From contig NZ_LMEI01000010.1 of assembly GCF_001426585.1 (NCBI RefSeq), positions 62,001 through 126,000 on the forward strand: DNA of 64,000 bases, given 5' to 3'. Below are positions 8,522 to 16,830 of this stretch, piece after piece. The translations under genes and the position numbers were made by a program. Source of the stretch: Streptomyces sp. Root431. GTDB taxonomy: Bacteria > Actinomycetota > Actinomycetes > Streptomycetales > Streptomycetaceae. The first letter of the stretch is position 1; each line of letters starts with the position of its first letter. The notes under the pieces are model-generated. The model worked only from the letters and a program-made list of their open reading frames with translations, searched no databases and had not been told where the DNA came from.

Positions 8522-10417
8522 TCAGTCCGGTGGCGGTGTCACATAGCGGTAGACGATCGCGTCGCCGTTGTCGTAGACGCGCGTGAAGCCCGGGGCGTTG
8601 GACAGATCGGACTGGAGCCGCTCGGCGACGTCTGCGGGCAGGGCCCCGGTGACGTAGAGGTTCATGTCCTGGGCGCGGGTGAGCACGATGTACGCGGGCT
8701 TCTCCTCGGTGGCGCCGTAGATGAAGCCCTCCACCCCCTCCAGCGGGTCGATCACCATCTGCCGCAGGTCGTCCGGGTCCTGGTAGGCGAGCTGGATCCG
8801 GCGGTGTTTCTCGTAGTCCAGGTCGAGGTCGGGCACGTCGGCGGTGAGCGTGACGATCGTCGAGCCCGGTGGGGCGTGCTCGATCACGTAGCGGGCGGCG
8901 GCGACCTCCTTGAGCGTGTACTGGTTCAGGGCCTCCTTGCCGTAGTAGCCGAAGACCAGCGCGCCGAACATGGCGAGGAGGACGGGGTAGACGGCGAGCG
9001 TCGGCCAGACGCGCCGCCGGTCACCCGGCGGCAGCAGGAGCGCCGCCACCAGGAACGCGGCGGCGGGCAGCGCGAAGAGGTAGGCGCGGAAGAGCATCTC
9101 GCCGCCGTAGGCGTTGACGGCGAGCAGCGGCAGCGGGGCCGCGGCGAGCAGGGGCAGGCCGGTGCGCCGGGTCCACCGGCGGACCAGCATCCCGGCCAGG
9201 GCCAGGACGGCGACCGCCGCCGAGAGGCCGCGGTCGACCCAGGACAGCAGGATCTGCCCCGGGGCGGCGTCGCCCAGGGCGGCGAGCCCGGAGGAGACGT
9301 TCTGGTCGGGCTGGGTGAGGGACTGGATGAGGTTGGTGATGTTGACGGCGATGTACGACCGGGCCACGGTGGCGTCCCAGGCGGCGGTGAGGACGACCGC
9401 GGCGATCAGGACCGGCAGCGCGAGGCGTCGGCTGCGGCGGGGCAGGGACAGCATCGCCATGGCGCTGATCAGCATCAGCGGTGTCAGCGGGTGGGAGACC
9501 ACGATCGCGGCCACCATCACCACGACCGCCGCGAAGAGCCCCGGCGGCCAGCCGTCCCGGCGGCGCGGATCGGGGCGGGGGAGCGCCGACGACGGCAGCC
9601 GCCGGAACAGGAGGGCGACCACGGTCATGAAGAGCAGGAAGGCGAAGGACTGCGGCGCGAAGTAGTCCTGCCCCACCCAGGAGCAGCTGTAGAAGATCCA
9701 GACGGCGCCCCAGACGAGCCGCCGGTCGCGGGTCACGCTCCGGTAGATCAGGAGCAGCGGGGCGAGCAGCAGGGCGTTGGCGACCGGGGGCGTCCAGGAG
9801 GCGTACCCGACGGCCGAGTCCAGGCCGGTGGTCCGCAGGAACATCGCGTGGAGCTCGAAGAAGCCCGGCCAGTCGTTGTAGACGGAGAACTTGTCCGCGT
9901 CCGGCACCTCGCCGCCGTGCCGGATCACCGCGTCGATGACCGCCAGGTGTTTCCAGGCCCAGGAGTACCGCAGGGTCGGGTACAGGAGCGTGGGGGTGGC
10001 GTGGAGCAGGGCGATCAGCGTGAGCACGTAGCCGGTGAGCCAGGCGCTGTGGGTGCGGCGGTCGGTCAGGGCCAGGCAGAAGCCGAGCGTGAGCAGGCCG
10101 GCCGCGACCCAGAAGAGCGGGGGCAGCACCTGGAGCAGCCCGAGGTCGCGCATCTTGTCGAGCGGGACCGAGCGCAGCGACAGCAGCCAGAGGACGACCG
10201 AGAGCGGCAGGACCACGCGCGCCGCCCACACGCGGAGGGCGCCGGAGCGGGTGCGGGGAGCGGTACGGGTGTCGGTACGGGTGTCGGTACGGGTCCCGGT
10301 CCCGGTCCCGGTCCCGGCGGCGGGCTGTTCCGGGGCGGCGGTCGCGGCGCCGTCACCGGTGCAGGCGGCGCCGGGAGAGTCGTCCGAGGCGTGGGCCCGG
10401 CGGTCGTTCCCGCTCAC
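8522..10417 (-). CDS. Large integral membrane protein, GT-C-like
   Basis: This 631-residue protein starts at GTG 10417 with no strong ribosome site. A disordered N-terminus contains a T-x-T-x repeat (DNA about 10255-10320). About twelve hydrophobic segments span residues 70-490, and a soluble C-terminal domain of about 130 residues ends in I-V-Y-R-Y-V. The many helices, the acidic and Tyr-rich first extracellular loop, and the extracytoplasmic C-terminal domain fit GT-C glycosyltransferases, which use polyprenyl-phosphate sugars outside the membrane. No single diagnostic motif is clear, so a polymerase or ligase role for the neighbouring glycan is inference. It is divergent from the ATP-grasp gene. 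Confidence 0.65.
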   Translation of the reverse strand: MSGNDRRAHASDDSPGAACTGDGAATAAPEQPAAGTGTGTGTRTDTRTDTRTAPRTRSGALRVWAARVVLPLSVVLWLLSLRSVPLDKMRDLGLLQVLPPLFWVAAGLLTLGFCLALTDRRTHSAWLTGYVLTLIALLHATPTLLYPTLRYSWAWKHLAVIDAVIRHGGEVPDADKFSVYNDWPGFFELHAMFLRTTGLDSAVGYASWTPPVANALLLAPLLLIYRSVTRDRRLVWGAVWIFYSCSWVGQDYFAPQSFAFLLFMTVVALLFRRLPSSALPRPDPRRRDGWPPGLFAAVVVMVAAIVVSHPLTPLMLISAMAMLSLPRRSRRLALPVLIAAVVLTAAWDATVARSYIAVNITNLIQSLTQPDQNVSSGLAALGDAAPGQILLSWVDRGLSAAVAVLALAGMLVRRWTRRTGLPLLAAAPLPLLAVNAYGGEMLFRAYLFALPAAAFLVAALLLPPGDRRRVWPTLAVYPVLLAMFGALVFGYYGKEALNQYTLKEVAAARYVIEHAPPGSTIVTLTADVPDLDLDYEKHRRIQLAYQDPDDLRQMVIDPLEGVEGFIYGATEEKPAYIVLTRAQDMNLYVTGALPADVAERLQSDLSNAPGFTRVYDNGDAIVYRYVTPPPD

Positions 10418-10558
10418 CGGAACACGTCCATGACCTGTTCGGCGGGATCACGCTGTCCGGTAAGCCGCGAAAGGGACATTATGGTGTGATTCTAGAACGT
10501 CCCCTGCTGTGGGGCCTGATGGGATGTCGGGTCTCGGGAGGCCGTCGAAGGGAGAGCC

Positions 10559-11806
10559 GTGACGCCGCGTGCGCCGGACGACCCACTCCTCGATCCGACG
10601 GTGCCCGCGCTCCTCGCCAAGGTCGGCGGCTACCCCCAGCACCACGGCGGGCTCGGCGTGGTGCGGACCCTCGGCCGGGCCGGCGTCACCGTCCACGCCG
10701 TCGTCGAGGACCGCCTCACCCCCGTCGCGCTCTCCCGCCACCTGTCCCGCGCGTTCGTCCGGCCGACGACCGGCCTGGAGCGGCAGGACGTGCTCGTCGG
10801 GGTCCTGCTCGACATCGGCCGGTCCATCGGCGCTCCTTGCGTCCCCGTGCCCACCGACGACGAGGCCGCGATCCTCTTCGCCGAGCACGCCGAGGCCCTG
10901 TCCGAGTGCTTCCTGCTGCCCCGGGTGGACCCGGGCCTCCCGCGGCTCCTCGCCGGAAAGGCGACCCTGCACGCGCTCTGCGAGGAACTGGGTGTCGCCG
11001 CGCCGCGCACCCGGGTGCCCGGCAACCGCGACGAACTCGTGGACGCGGGCAGGGAGCTGGGCTTCCCCGTCGTCCTGAAGAACCGCGAAGCGTGGACCCG
11101 GCTGCGCGACCCGGCCGTGGGCGGCACCACCGCGGTCCGCGACGAGCGCGGCCTCCTGGACCGGTTCGCGCCCGGCGCCCTGCCCCCGCTCCTGGTGCAG
11201 GAGTACATCCCGAGGGAGTGGGCGGAGGACTGGATCACCCACCTGTACTGCGGAACCGGGGGCGAGCCCCGGGTCGCCTTCACCGGTCTGAAGCTGCGGT
11301 CCTGGCCGCCGTACGCCGGGGTGACGACACGGGCCGTGGCGCTCGCCAACCCCACCCTCGCGAAGCTGGCCGCGGACCTGTGCCGCCGGATCGGCTACAG
11401 CGGCGTCGCGGACCTCGACTGGCGCTACGACCGCCGCGACGAGCTCTACAAGCTGGTGGACTTCAACCCGCGGACCGGCGCCCAGTTCCGGCTGTTCGAG
11501 ACCATCGACGGCGTGGACGTCGTCCGGGCCATGCACCTCGACCTGACGGGCCGTGACGTGCCGCCGGGCCCGCAGGTCGACGGGCGGGTGTTCGTGGCGG
11601 GCCAGCTCGACCTGCCGTCGGTACTGGCCTGGCTGCGCGAGGAGCACCGGCTCCCGCCCGCCCTGCTGCCGGGACCGGACACCGAGCGCGCCTGGCTCAG
11701 CCGCGAGGACCCGCTGCCGGCCGCGGCCGAGGGGGTCCGGTTCCTCGGCGCCGTCGCCCGCCGGATCGGCCGGGAGGTGCGGGCGCGGGGCACGCGGAGC
11801 CCGTGA
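10559..11806 (+). CDS. ATP-grasp ligase-like protein
   Basis: The 415-residue protein starts at GTG 10559 behind GGGAG. The N-terminal half has K-V-G-G-Y-P-Q-H-H-G-G-L-G-V-V-R, resembling a pre-ATP-grasp nucleotide fold. The centre has F-P-V-V-L-K-N-R, the ATP-binding lysine strand, then L-L-V-Q-E-Y-I-P, and later D-L-D-W-R-Y-D and K-L-V-D-F-N-P-R, the metal-binding acidic and Asn residues of ATP-grasp enzymes. Such enzymes join a carboxylate to an amine or thiol through an acyl phosphate. It leads a three-gene set with a phosphotransferase and a FemAB-like acyltransferase, suggesting amino-acid or peptide decoration of the surface glycan. Substrates unknown. Confidence 0.75.
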   Translation: MTPRAPDDPLLDPTVPALLAKVGGYPQHHGGLGVVRTLGRAGVTVHAVVEDRLTPVALSRHLSRAFVRPTTGLERQDVLVGVLLDIGRSIGAPCVPVPTDDEAAILFAEHAEALSECFLLPRVDPGLPRLLAGKATLHALCEELGVAAPRTRVPGNRDELVDAGRELGFPVVLKNREAWTRLRDPAVGGTTAVRDERGLLDRFAPGALPPLLVQEYIPREWAEDWITHLYCGTGGEPRVAFTGLKLRSWPPYAGVTTRAVALANPTLAKLAADLCRRIGYSGVADLDWRYDRRDELYKLVDFNPRTGAQFRLFETIDGVDVVRAMHLDLTGRDVPPGPQVDGRVFVAGQLDLPSVLAWLREEHRLPPALLPGPDTERAWLSREDPLPAAAEGVRFLGAVARRIGREVRARGTRSP

Positions 11807-11866
11807 AGGCGCGAGGACCTCGCCGGGCGGAGCCCGTAAAGCCTCATGGAGCGGAGCCCGTAAAGG
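11794..11866 (+). repeat. Three spaced copies of a GCGGAGCCCGT unit
   Basis: The unit gcggagcccgtraa occurs at about 11794, 11826 and 11850, spaced about 32 and 24 bp. The first copy contains the stop codon of the ATP-grasp gene. The units could be decayed duplications of the gene's 3' end; no hairpin links them. Confidence 0.5.
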
Positions 11867-11889
11867 CCTTGTTAGAGTGAAATATCCGC

Positions 11890-11904
11890 ATTCATTCGAT
11901 GAAT
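11890..11904 (+). promoter_or_regulatory. Perfect ATTCAT-N3-ATGAAT palindrome before the phosphotransferase gene
   Basis: ATTCAT (11890-11895) and ATGAAT (11899-11904) form a perfect inverted repeat in a short A+T-rich stretch, 15 bp before the GTG start. A TTAGAGT element at 11872-11878 could be a -10 box. It looks like an operator, with no evident regulator. Confidence 0.4.
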
Positions 11905-11918
11905 GGCCGGGAGGATCC

Positions 11919-13007
11919 GTGGACACCGCGCTCCCCCGTGCCGTGCCGGGCGAGCGGCCCGGCCCCGCACGGTCGGGATGGACCGGTCTCCTTCCGCTCG
12001 ACCCGAGCCCGCTCCTGACCCGCCCGTCCGACCTCGCGCGGGCCCACCGCCTCGCCGGACTGCTGCGCGGCGGGAACGTCCGCTTCCGCGATCTGCACCG
12101 GCTGGAGCGGACCGTCTCCGACCTGCTGGTCTTCCGGCTCGAGGACCACGCCGCGGAGCCACTCGTGATCAAGCACCCCCGCAGCACCCGCGCGGCCGGA
12201 TCCCTCACCCACGGCTGCGCGGTCCTGCGCGAACTGGCCGGGGACGACCGGATCGGGGAGTGGCGACGGCTGCTGCCGTCGGCCGAGGAGCTGCGGTACG
12301 AGGGCCGGCTCCTGCTCGTCGCGGAGCGCTGCCTGCCGGGCGTCGAGGGAGACGTCCTGCTCCGGCGCGCACCCGACCGGACCTGGCCGCTCGCCGTCTC
12401 GGCACTCGACGCCGTCGCGGCCCTGCACCGGGCGACCGGCCGCCCCGAGCGGGCCGGGGGCCGGACCGACGACTGGGTCGACGCCCGCCTGGCGGTACTG
12501 GCCCAACAGGTCCCCTGGTGCGGCGGGGCCCGCGGCACGGCCGCCGTACGGGCCCTGCGGGAGCGCCTCGCCGGCGGCCTGGCCGGACGCACCCTGACCG
12601 TGGCCCGGACCCACGGCGACTACCACCCCGGGAACATCCTGGTGGACGAGGAGAGCGGAGCGCTGTCCGGGGTGATCGACTGGGCGGACTCGCGCCGCGA
12701 CGGGCCGTGCGCCGTCGACTCCTACCTCTTCGTCCTCACCCTGCGGCAGCAGCGCGAGCGGCGGGAGCTGGGGCAGATCGTGGCCGACGCCGTCCGCCGC
12801 GGCGGCCTGCTGCCCGAGGACCGCGCCCTGCTCGCCCACTCCGACGTCCCGCCCCCGGGCCGGGAGTCCGACGAGGCCCTGCTGCCGCTGCTCACCTGGC
12901 TGTGGCACGTCGCGGGGAACGCGGCCAAGTCCGCCCGCTACGGACGCAGCCGCCGCTGGGTCGCCGGAAACGTGGTGCCGGTCCTCACCGAGGTGGCGCG
13001 GCGGTGA
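11919..13007 (+). CDS. APH-type phosphotransferase family protein
   Basis: The 362-residue product has its start at GTG 11919 with GGGAGG 5-10 bp upstream; an in-frame GTG at 11877 is also possible. The kinase-like catalytic loop T-H-G-D-Y-H-P-G-N-I-L is followed by G-V-I-D-W-A-D, the metal-binding Asp. These are the hallmarks of the aminoglycoside/choline/homoserine phosphotransferase fold. Known members phosphorylate small hydroxyl compounds. Between the ATP-grasp and acyltransferase genes, and overlapping the latter by GTGA, its likeliest role is phosphorylating a sugar or amino-alcohol building block of the glycan. Antibiotic resistance is not indicated by the context. Confidence 0.75.
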   Translation: MDTALPRAVPGERPGPARSGWTGLLPLDPSPLLTRPSDLARAHRLAGLLRGGNVRFRDLHRLERTVSDLLVFRLEDHAAEPLVIKHPRSTRAAGSLTHGCAVLRELAGDDRIGEWRRLLPSAEELRYEGRLLLVAERCLPGVEGDVLLRRAPDRTWPLAVSALDAVAALHRATGRPERAGGRTDDWVDARLAVLAQQVPWCGGARGTAAVRALRERLAGGLAGRTLTVARTHGDYHPGNILVDEESGALSGVIDWADSRRDGPCAVDSYLFVLTLRQQRERRELGQIVADAVRRGGLLPEDRALLAHSDVPPPGRESDEALLPLLTWLWHVAGNAAKSARYGRSRRWVAGNVVPVLTEVARR

Positions 13008-14092
13008 GCACGGTCGAGGTCCTCGCGCAGGCCACCGCGGCGGGCCCGGTCCGGGTGACGTCCCCGGCACCGCGCGAGGTCTGGTGGCGGCTGGCCGAGG
13101 AGGACCGGGCCACGCTGGTCACCCAGACGCCGTACTGGCTCGACGCCCTCTGCGCGACGGCGCCGTTCGAGGACGCCAGCCGGCTGTACGTCTTCGCCGG
13201 CGGCCGACGGCTCGTCGTCCCCCTCGTCCGGCGGCGCGGCCTGCCCGCGCGCCTGACCGCCGAGGAGTCCTGGCCGTCCGGCTGGGGGATCGGCGGACCC
13301 CTGGCGGCCCCGGGCACGCCCGACGAGGAGGAGGCCCTGGTCGTCTTCCGCGACCTGGCCAGGCGCCCGGCGCTGCGGGTCGGCGTGCGGTTCGGGCCGG
13401 ACGCCGACCCGGTGTGGGCGGCCGCCGCACCCCCGGACTTCGCCGCCGAGACCATCACGACGTACGGACTGGACCTGAGCGGGGGCTTCGACACCGTCTG
13501 GGAGCGCCGCTTCCACGCCCGGGTCAGGCGCGACGTCCGCAAGAGCGAACGGTCGGCCGTCGAGGTGGAGGTCGACCGCGAGGGCCGCCTGGTGGACGAC
13601 TTCTACGGTCTGTACGAGACGTCCATGGTGCGCTGGGCCGGGCAGCAGCACGAGCCGAGGGCGCTCGCCCGGCTGCGGCAGTCCAGGGCGTTCCCGCAGC
13701 GGTACCTGGAGGCGGTCGCCGAGCGCTTCGGCACCTCGTGCGCCATCTACCTGGCCAGGGTCGGCGGGGAGCCGGCGGCCGGCGTGGTGGTGCTGTCGCA
13801 CGGGGACCGGGCCAAGTACTGGCGCGGCGCCATGGACCGCGACCTGGCCCATCCGGTGCGGGCGAACTTCCTGCTCCAGAAGCTCGCGATCGAGGACGCG
13901 TGTGCCGAGGGCCGGACGGCCTACGTCATGGGCGACTCCCGCCCGGGGTCCTCGCTCGCGTACTTCAAGGAGGGGTTCGGGTCCGAGGGGCACCCCACAC
14001 TCCGCTACCGCCGCGAACGCCTTCCGCTCACCGAGACGGACCGGCTCATGAGGTCCGCGGCCAAGCGGCTGCTGCGCTTCCGGGACGCCTGA
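13004..14092 (+). CDS. FemAB/BioF2-like GNAT acyltransferase
   Basis: The 362-residue protein starts at a GTG overlapping the phosphotransferase stop. The C-terminal GNAT domain has F-H-A-R-V-R-R-D-V-R-K-S, then G-G-E-P-A-A-G-V-V-V-L-S, the central strand of the fold. K-Y-W-R-G-A-M and Y-F-K-E-G-F-G-S-E are seen in the Acetyltransf_6 and peptidoglycan-interpeptide-transferase group. The N-terminal half is a second degenerate copy, as in FemAB. These enzymes add acetyl or aminoacyl groups to sugars or wall precursors. It ends the ATP-grasp / phosphotransferase / acyltransferase set, 61 bp before ubiX. The acyl donor is unknown. Confidence 0.75.
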   Translation: MSTVEVLAQATAAGPVRVTSPAPREVWWRLAEEDRATLVTQTPYWLDALCATAPFEDASRLYVFAGGRRLVVPLVRRRGLPARLTAEESWPSGWGIGGPLAAPGTPDEEEALVVFRDLARRPALRVGVRFGPDADPVWAAAAPPDFAAETITTYGLDLSGGFDTVWERRFHARVRRDVRKSERSAVEVEVDREGRLVDDFYGLYETSMVRWAGQQHEPRALARLRQSRAFPQRYLEAVAERFGTSCAIYLARVGGEPAAGVVVLSHGDRAKYWRGAMDRDLAHPVRANFLLQKLAIEDACAEGRTAYVMGDSRPGSSLAYFKEGFGSEGHPTLRYRRERLPLTETDRLMRSAAKRLLRFRDA

Positions 14093-14153
14093 CGAAACCC
14101 GGGAGCGTGCCGCGCTCAGGCCTGGCTTTTCCCGGCCGGATAGGCTCACTGTC

Positions 14154-14837
14154 GTGGAGTCGCAGGAGATGAAGAGTCGTCGGCCCTGGGTGGTGGGGGT
14201 TTCCGGCGCGTCGGGTACGCCGTACGCCGCCGCCGTACTGAGGGGGCTGCTCGCCGCGGGGGAGAGCGTCGACCTCGTCGTGTCGCGGGCCTCGCGGCTC
14301 ACGCTCCTCGACGAGACGGGGATCTCCTTCCGGGACGCGCACTGGCGCGAGGACCTCGCGGCCTGGCTGGCGCGGGGCGCCGACGGGAAGCCCGACACCT
14401 TCGACGTCGCGGACGCGCTGGACGACGTGCGGTACTGGGCGGCCGGGGATCTGGCCGCGGGGCCGTCCTCGGGCTCGTACCCGGCGAAGGGGATGCTCGT
14501 GGTGCCGGCCTCGACCGCCGCGGTGGCGGGAGTGGCGCTCGGACTCTCGAAGGACCTGCTGCAGCGGGTCGCGAGCGTGACGCTGAAGGAGCGGCGGCCG
14601 CTGGTGGTCGCCGTGCGGGAGACCCCGCTCAACGGACAGACGCTCAAGCACATGGTGGCGCTGGACGAGGCGGGCGCAGTGGTGCTGCCCGCCTCTCCGG
14701 CGTTCTACGCGGGGGCGACGCACATCCAGGATCTGGTGGACTTCGTCGCCGGGCGGGTGCTGGACGCGGCAGGTGTGCCGCACCGGCTGTACCGCCGCTG
14801 GGAAGGAGAGCTGGGTGCTGCTCTCCAGGCTGATTAG
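14154..14837 (+). CDS. ubiX: UbiX flavin prenyltransferase
   Basis: This 227-residue enzyme makes prenylated FMN, the cofactor of UbiD-type decarboxylases; in Streptomyces this serves the late decarboxylation step of futalosine menaquinone synthesis. V-G-V-S-G-A-S-G-T-P-Y-A near the N-terminus is the FMN/phosphate-binding loop, and the C-terminal half has E-R-R-P-L-V-V-A-V-R-E-T-P-L. The GTG at 14154 follows a TAGGCT box and could be leaderless. ATG 14169, with GGAG 9 bp upstream, is an equally good start. It is close to an Lrp regulator and MqnE, but no UbiD or UbiA gene is beside it here. Confidence 0.9.
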   Translation: MESQEMKSRRPWVVGVSGASGTPYAAAVLRGLLAAGESVDLVVSRASRLTLLDETGISFRDAHWREDLAAWLARGADGKPDTFDVADALDDVRYWAAGDLAAGPSSGSYPAKGMLVVPASTAAVAGVALGLSKDLLQRVASVTLKERRPLVVAVRETPLNGQTLKHMVALDEAGAVVLPASPAFYAGATHIQDLVDFVAGRVLDAAGVPHRLYRRWEGELGAALQAD

Positions 14838-14959
14838 CGCTTCTTGGCGCGCTTCTTCGCGGCGCGCTTCGAGGCGGAGGTCGACCGGTGGGCACGCGAG
14901 CGGTTGGCCAGGTCCTGCAGCTCGCGCATGCGTGCGTAGGCCATCTCGATCGTGTACAC
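14834..14959 (-). CDS. Small basic protein, 41 residues
   Basis: This short minus-strand frame ends 4 bp inside the convergent ubiX stop and starts at GTG 14959, 11 bp from an AGGAG. A GTG three codons further up (14968) is only 2 bp from the AGGAG. The product begins M-Y-T-I-E-M-A-Y-A-R-M-R-E-L-Q and ends in a run of Lys/Arg/Ala (K-R-A-A-K-K-R-A-K-K-R). A short helix plus a highly basic tail suggests nucleic-acid or ribosome binding. GC at third positions is gene-like, and the frame fills the gap between ubiX and the Lrp gene. I do not recognise a named family. Confidence 0.6.
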   Translation of the reverse strand: MYTIEMAYARMRELQDLANRSRAHRSTSASKRAAKKRAKKR

Positions 14960-14973
14960 GGTGAACACCACTC

Positions 14974-15004
14974 CTGAAAGATCGTCTTTGATCTGCTGAA
15001 AGAT
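14974..15004 (+). promoter_or_regulatory. Direct repeats between the divergent small-protein and Lrp genes
   Basis: CTGAAAGAT occurs at 14974-14982 and 14996-15004, exactly 22 bp apart, two helical turns. Between them AGATC and GATCT form an inverted repeat. This same-face spacing fits a regulator such as the adjacent Lrp/AsnC protein, but the assignment is inference. Confidence 0.4.
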
Positions 15005-15084
15005 TCACAGGGCGTCTTCCCTGTGTACCTTAGATTCTATACCTAAACTCGCGGTATCGCTGGACAATGGAAGGCTTCATACCT

Positions 15085-15540
15085 ATGGACGCCGTGGACA
15101 GGCAGCTCATCCAGGCTCTGCGCGAGAACGGTCGTGCCTCGTACGCCGAGCTCGGCCGGCTCGTCGGGCTCTCCGGCCCCTCCGTCACCGACCGGATCAA
15201 CCGCCTTGAGGCCGCCGGTGTCATCACCGGCTACCGCGCCACCGTCGACGCCGCCTCGCTCGGCCTCGGCGTCACCGCCCTCATCGGCATCTCCCTCTCC
15301 GACGCCGCCGACCACGAGGACGTGGCCCGCCGCCTCAAGGACCTGGCCGAGATCGAGGACTGCTGGTTCATCGCCGGCGACGACTCCTTCATGCTCAAGG
15401 TCCGCGTCAGCGACGTCGACGGCCTGGAGAAGACCATCCGCCGCCTCAGCGGCACGAAGGGCGTCTCCCGCACCCGCACGACGATCGTGCTCTCCACCAA
15501 GTGGGAGAACCGGGTCGGGGACCTGCCCGAAGAGGGCTGA
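15085..15540 (+). CDS. Lrp/AsnC-family transcriptional regulator
   Basis: The 151-residue protein has an N-terminal winged helix (M-D-A-V-D-R-Q-L-I-Q-A-L, then L-S-G-P-S-V-T-D-R-I-N-R-L as recognition helix) and a C-terminal RAM ligand-binding domain with V-T-A-L-I-G-I-S-L and F-M-L-K-V-R-V. I chose ATG 15085, with GAAGG 10 bp upstream; an in-frame ATG six codons earlier is possible. It lies between ubiX and mqnE, so it probably controls menaquinone genes or itself. The ligand is likely an amino acid or purine-type metabolite, but nothing in the sequence fixes it. Confidence 0.85.
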   Translation: MDAVDRQLIQALRENGRASYAELGRLVGLSGPSVTDRINRLEAAGVITGYRATVDAASLGLGVTALIGISLSDAADHEDVARRLKDLAEIEDCWFIAGDDSFMLKVRVSDVDGLEKTIRRLSGTKGVSRTRTTIVLSTKWENRVGDLPEEG

Positions 15541-15598
15541 GAGTACGGTGGTGGAGCCTGATTTCGGAGACGTCGGAGACAAAGGGAGGCGGCCGTAC

Positions 15599-16762
15599 AT
15601 GGACGCTGGACTCAAGCGCGAACTTGAGCAGAAGGTCCGGGACGGTGAGCGGCTGAGCCGCGAGGACGGCATCGCCCTGTACGAGTCCGACGACCTCGCA
15701 TGGCTCGGCGGGCTGGCCCACGAGGTCCGGACCCGCAAGAACGGCGACGTGGTCCACTTCAATGTCAACCGGCATCTGAACATGACCAACGTCTGCACCG
15801 CCTCCTGCGCCTACTGCTCCTTCCAGCGCAAGCCGGGCGAGAAGGACGCGTACACCATGCGCATCGAAGAGGCCGTGCGCCTCGCGAAGGCGATGGAGAA
15901 CGAGAACCTCACCGAGCTGCACATCGTCAACGGGCTCCACCCCAACCTGCCCTGGCGGTACTACCCGCGCTCGCTCTCCGAGCTCAAGAAGGCCCTGCCG
16001 AACGTCTCCCTCAAGGCCTTCACGGCCACCGAGATCCACCACTTCGAGACGATCTCCGGGATGTCCGCGTCCGACATCCTCGACGAGCTGATCGAGGCCG
16101 GCCTGGAGTCCCTGACCGGCGGCGGCGCCGAGATCTTCGACTGGGAGGTCCGGCAGCACATCGTGGACCACCGCACCCACTGGGAAGACTGGTCGCGGAT
16201 CCACCGCCTCGCCCACTCCAAGGGCCTCAAGACCCCCTCGACGATGCTCTACGGGCACATCGAGGAGCCGCGCCACCGCGTCGACCACGTGCTGCGGCTC
16301 CGCGAGCTCCAGGACGAGACCGGCGGCTTCCAGGTCTTCATCCCGCTGCGGTACCAGCACGACTTCGTCGACATGCAGGACGGCAAGGTCCGCAACAAGC
16401 TCCAGGCGCGCACGACGATGGCGACCGGCGCCGAGGCCCTGAAGACCTTCGCGGTCTCCCGGCTCCTCTTCGACAACGTGCCGCACGTCAAGGTCTTCTG
16501 GGTCATGCACGGCGTCCAGACCGCGCAGCTCGCGCTCCAGCACGGCGCGGACGACATGGACGGCTCGGTCGTCGAGTACAAGATCACCCACGACGCCGAC
16601 AACTACGGCACGCCGAACAAGCTGGGCCGCGACGACCTGCTCGAACTGATCAGGGACGCGGGCTTCCGGCCGGTCGAGCGGAACACGCGGTACGAGATCA
16701 TCCGCGAGTACCCGGGCCCGGAGGCGGACCGGCGCGAGACGCCGCAGTCGATGCGCTTCTGA
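15599..16762 (+). CDS. mqnE: Aminofutalosine synthase MqnE (radical SAM)
   Basis: The 387-residue radical-SAM enzyme joins the purine ribose of S-adenosylmethionine to the enol-pyruvyl benzoate product of MqnA, the first carbon-skeleton step of futalosine menaquinone synthesis. The iron-sulfur motif C-T-A-S-C-A-Y-C has Cys66, Cys70 and Cys73. L-T-G-G-G-A-E-I-F and S-T-M-L-Y-G-H-I-E are typical of the MqnE/MqnC/CofH group. ATG 15599 has GGGAGG 9 bp upstream. It is separated by 58 bp from the Lrp gene and probably cotranscribed. A strong hairpin follows. Distinction from MqnC rests on the overall N-terminal sequence and the ubiX/Lrp neighbourhood. Confidence 0.92.
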   Translation: MDAGLKRELEQKVRDGERLSREDGIALYESDDLAWLGGLAHEVRTRKNGDVVHFNVNRHLNMTNVCTASCAYCSFQRKPGEKDAYTMRIEEAVRLAKAMENENLTELHIVNGLHPNLPWRYYPRSLSELKKALPNVSLKAFTATEIHHFETISGMSASDILDELIEAGLESLTGGGAEIFDWEVRQHIVDHRTHWEDWSRIHRLAHSKGLKTPSTMLYGHIEEPRHRVDHVLRLRELQDETGGFQVFIPLRYQHDFVDMQDGKVRNKLQARTTMATGAEALKTFAVSRLLFDNVPHVKVFWVMHGVQTAQLALQHGADDMDGSVVEYKITHDADNYGTPNKLGRDDLLELIRDAGFRPVERNTRYEIIREYPGPEADRRETPQSMRF

Positions 16763-16766
16763 CGAC

Positions 16767-16828
16767 GCGTACGGTTCCGGCAACGCGCACGGTTCCGACG
16801 ACACGTACGGTTCCGGCGACACGCACGG
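16767..16828 (+). repeat. Short tandem repeat after mqnE
   Basis: About three and a half copies of a 17-18 bp unit with core acggttccg lie between the mqnE stop and its terminator. The copies differ by single bases. No function is visible. Confidence 0.6.
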
Positions 16829-16830
16829 AG

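Noticed and set aside
11919-13007. Antibiotic-resistance aminoglycoside phosphotransferase
   Set aside because: The fold matches, but the gene is coupled to a FemAB-like transferase in a polysaccharide cluster, and the APH family is very broad.
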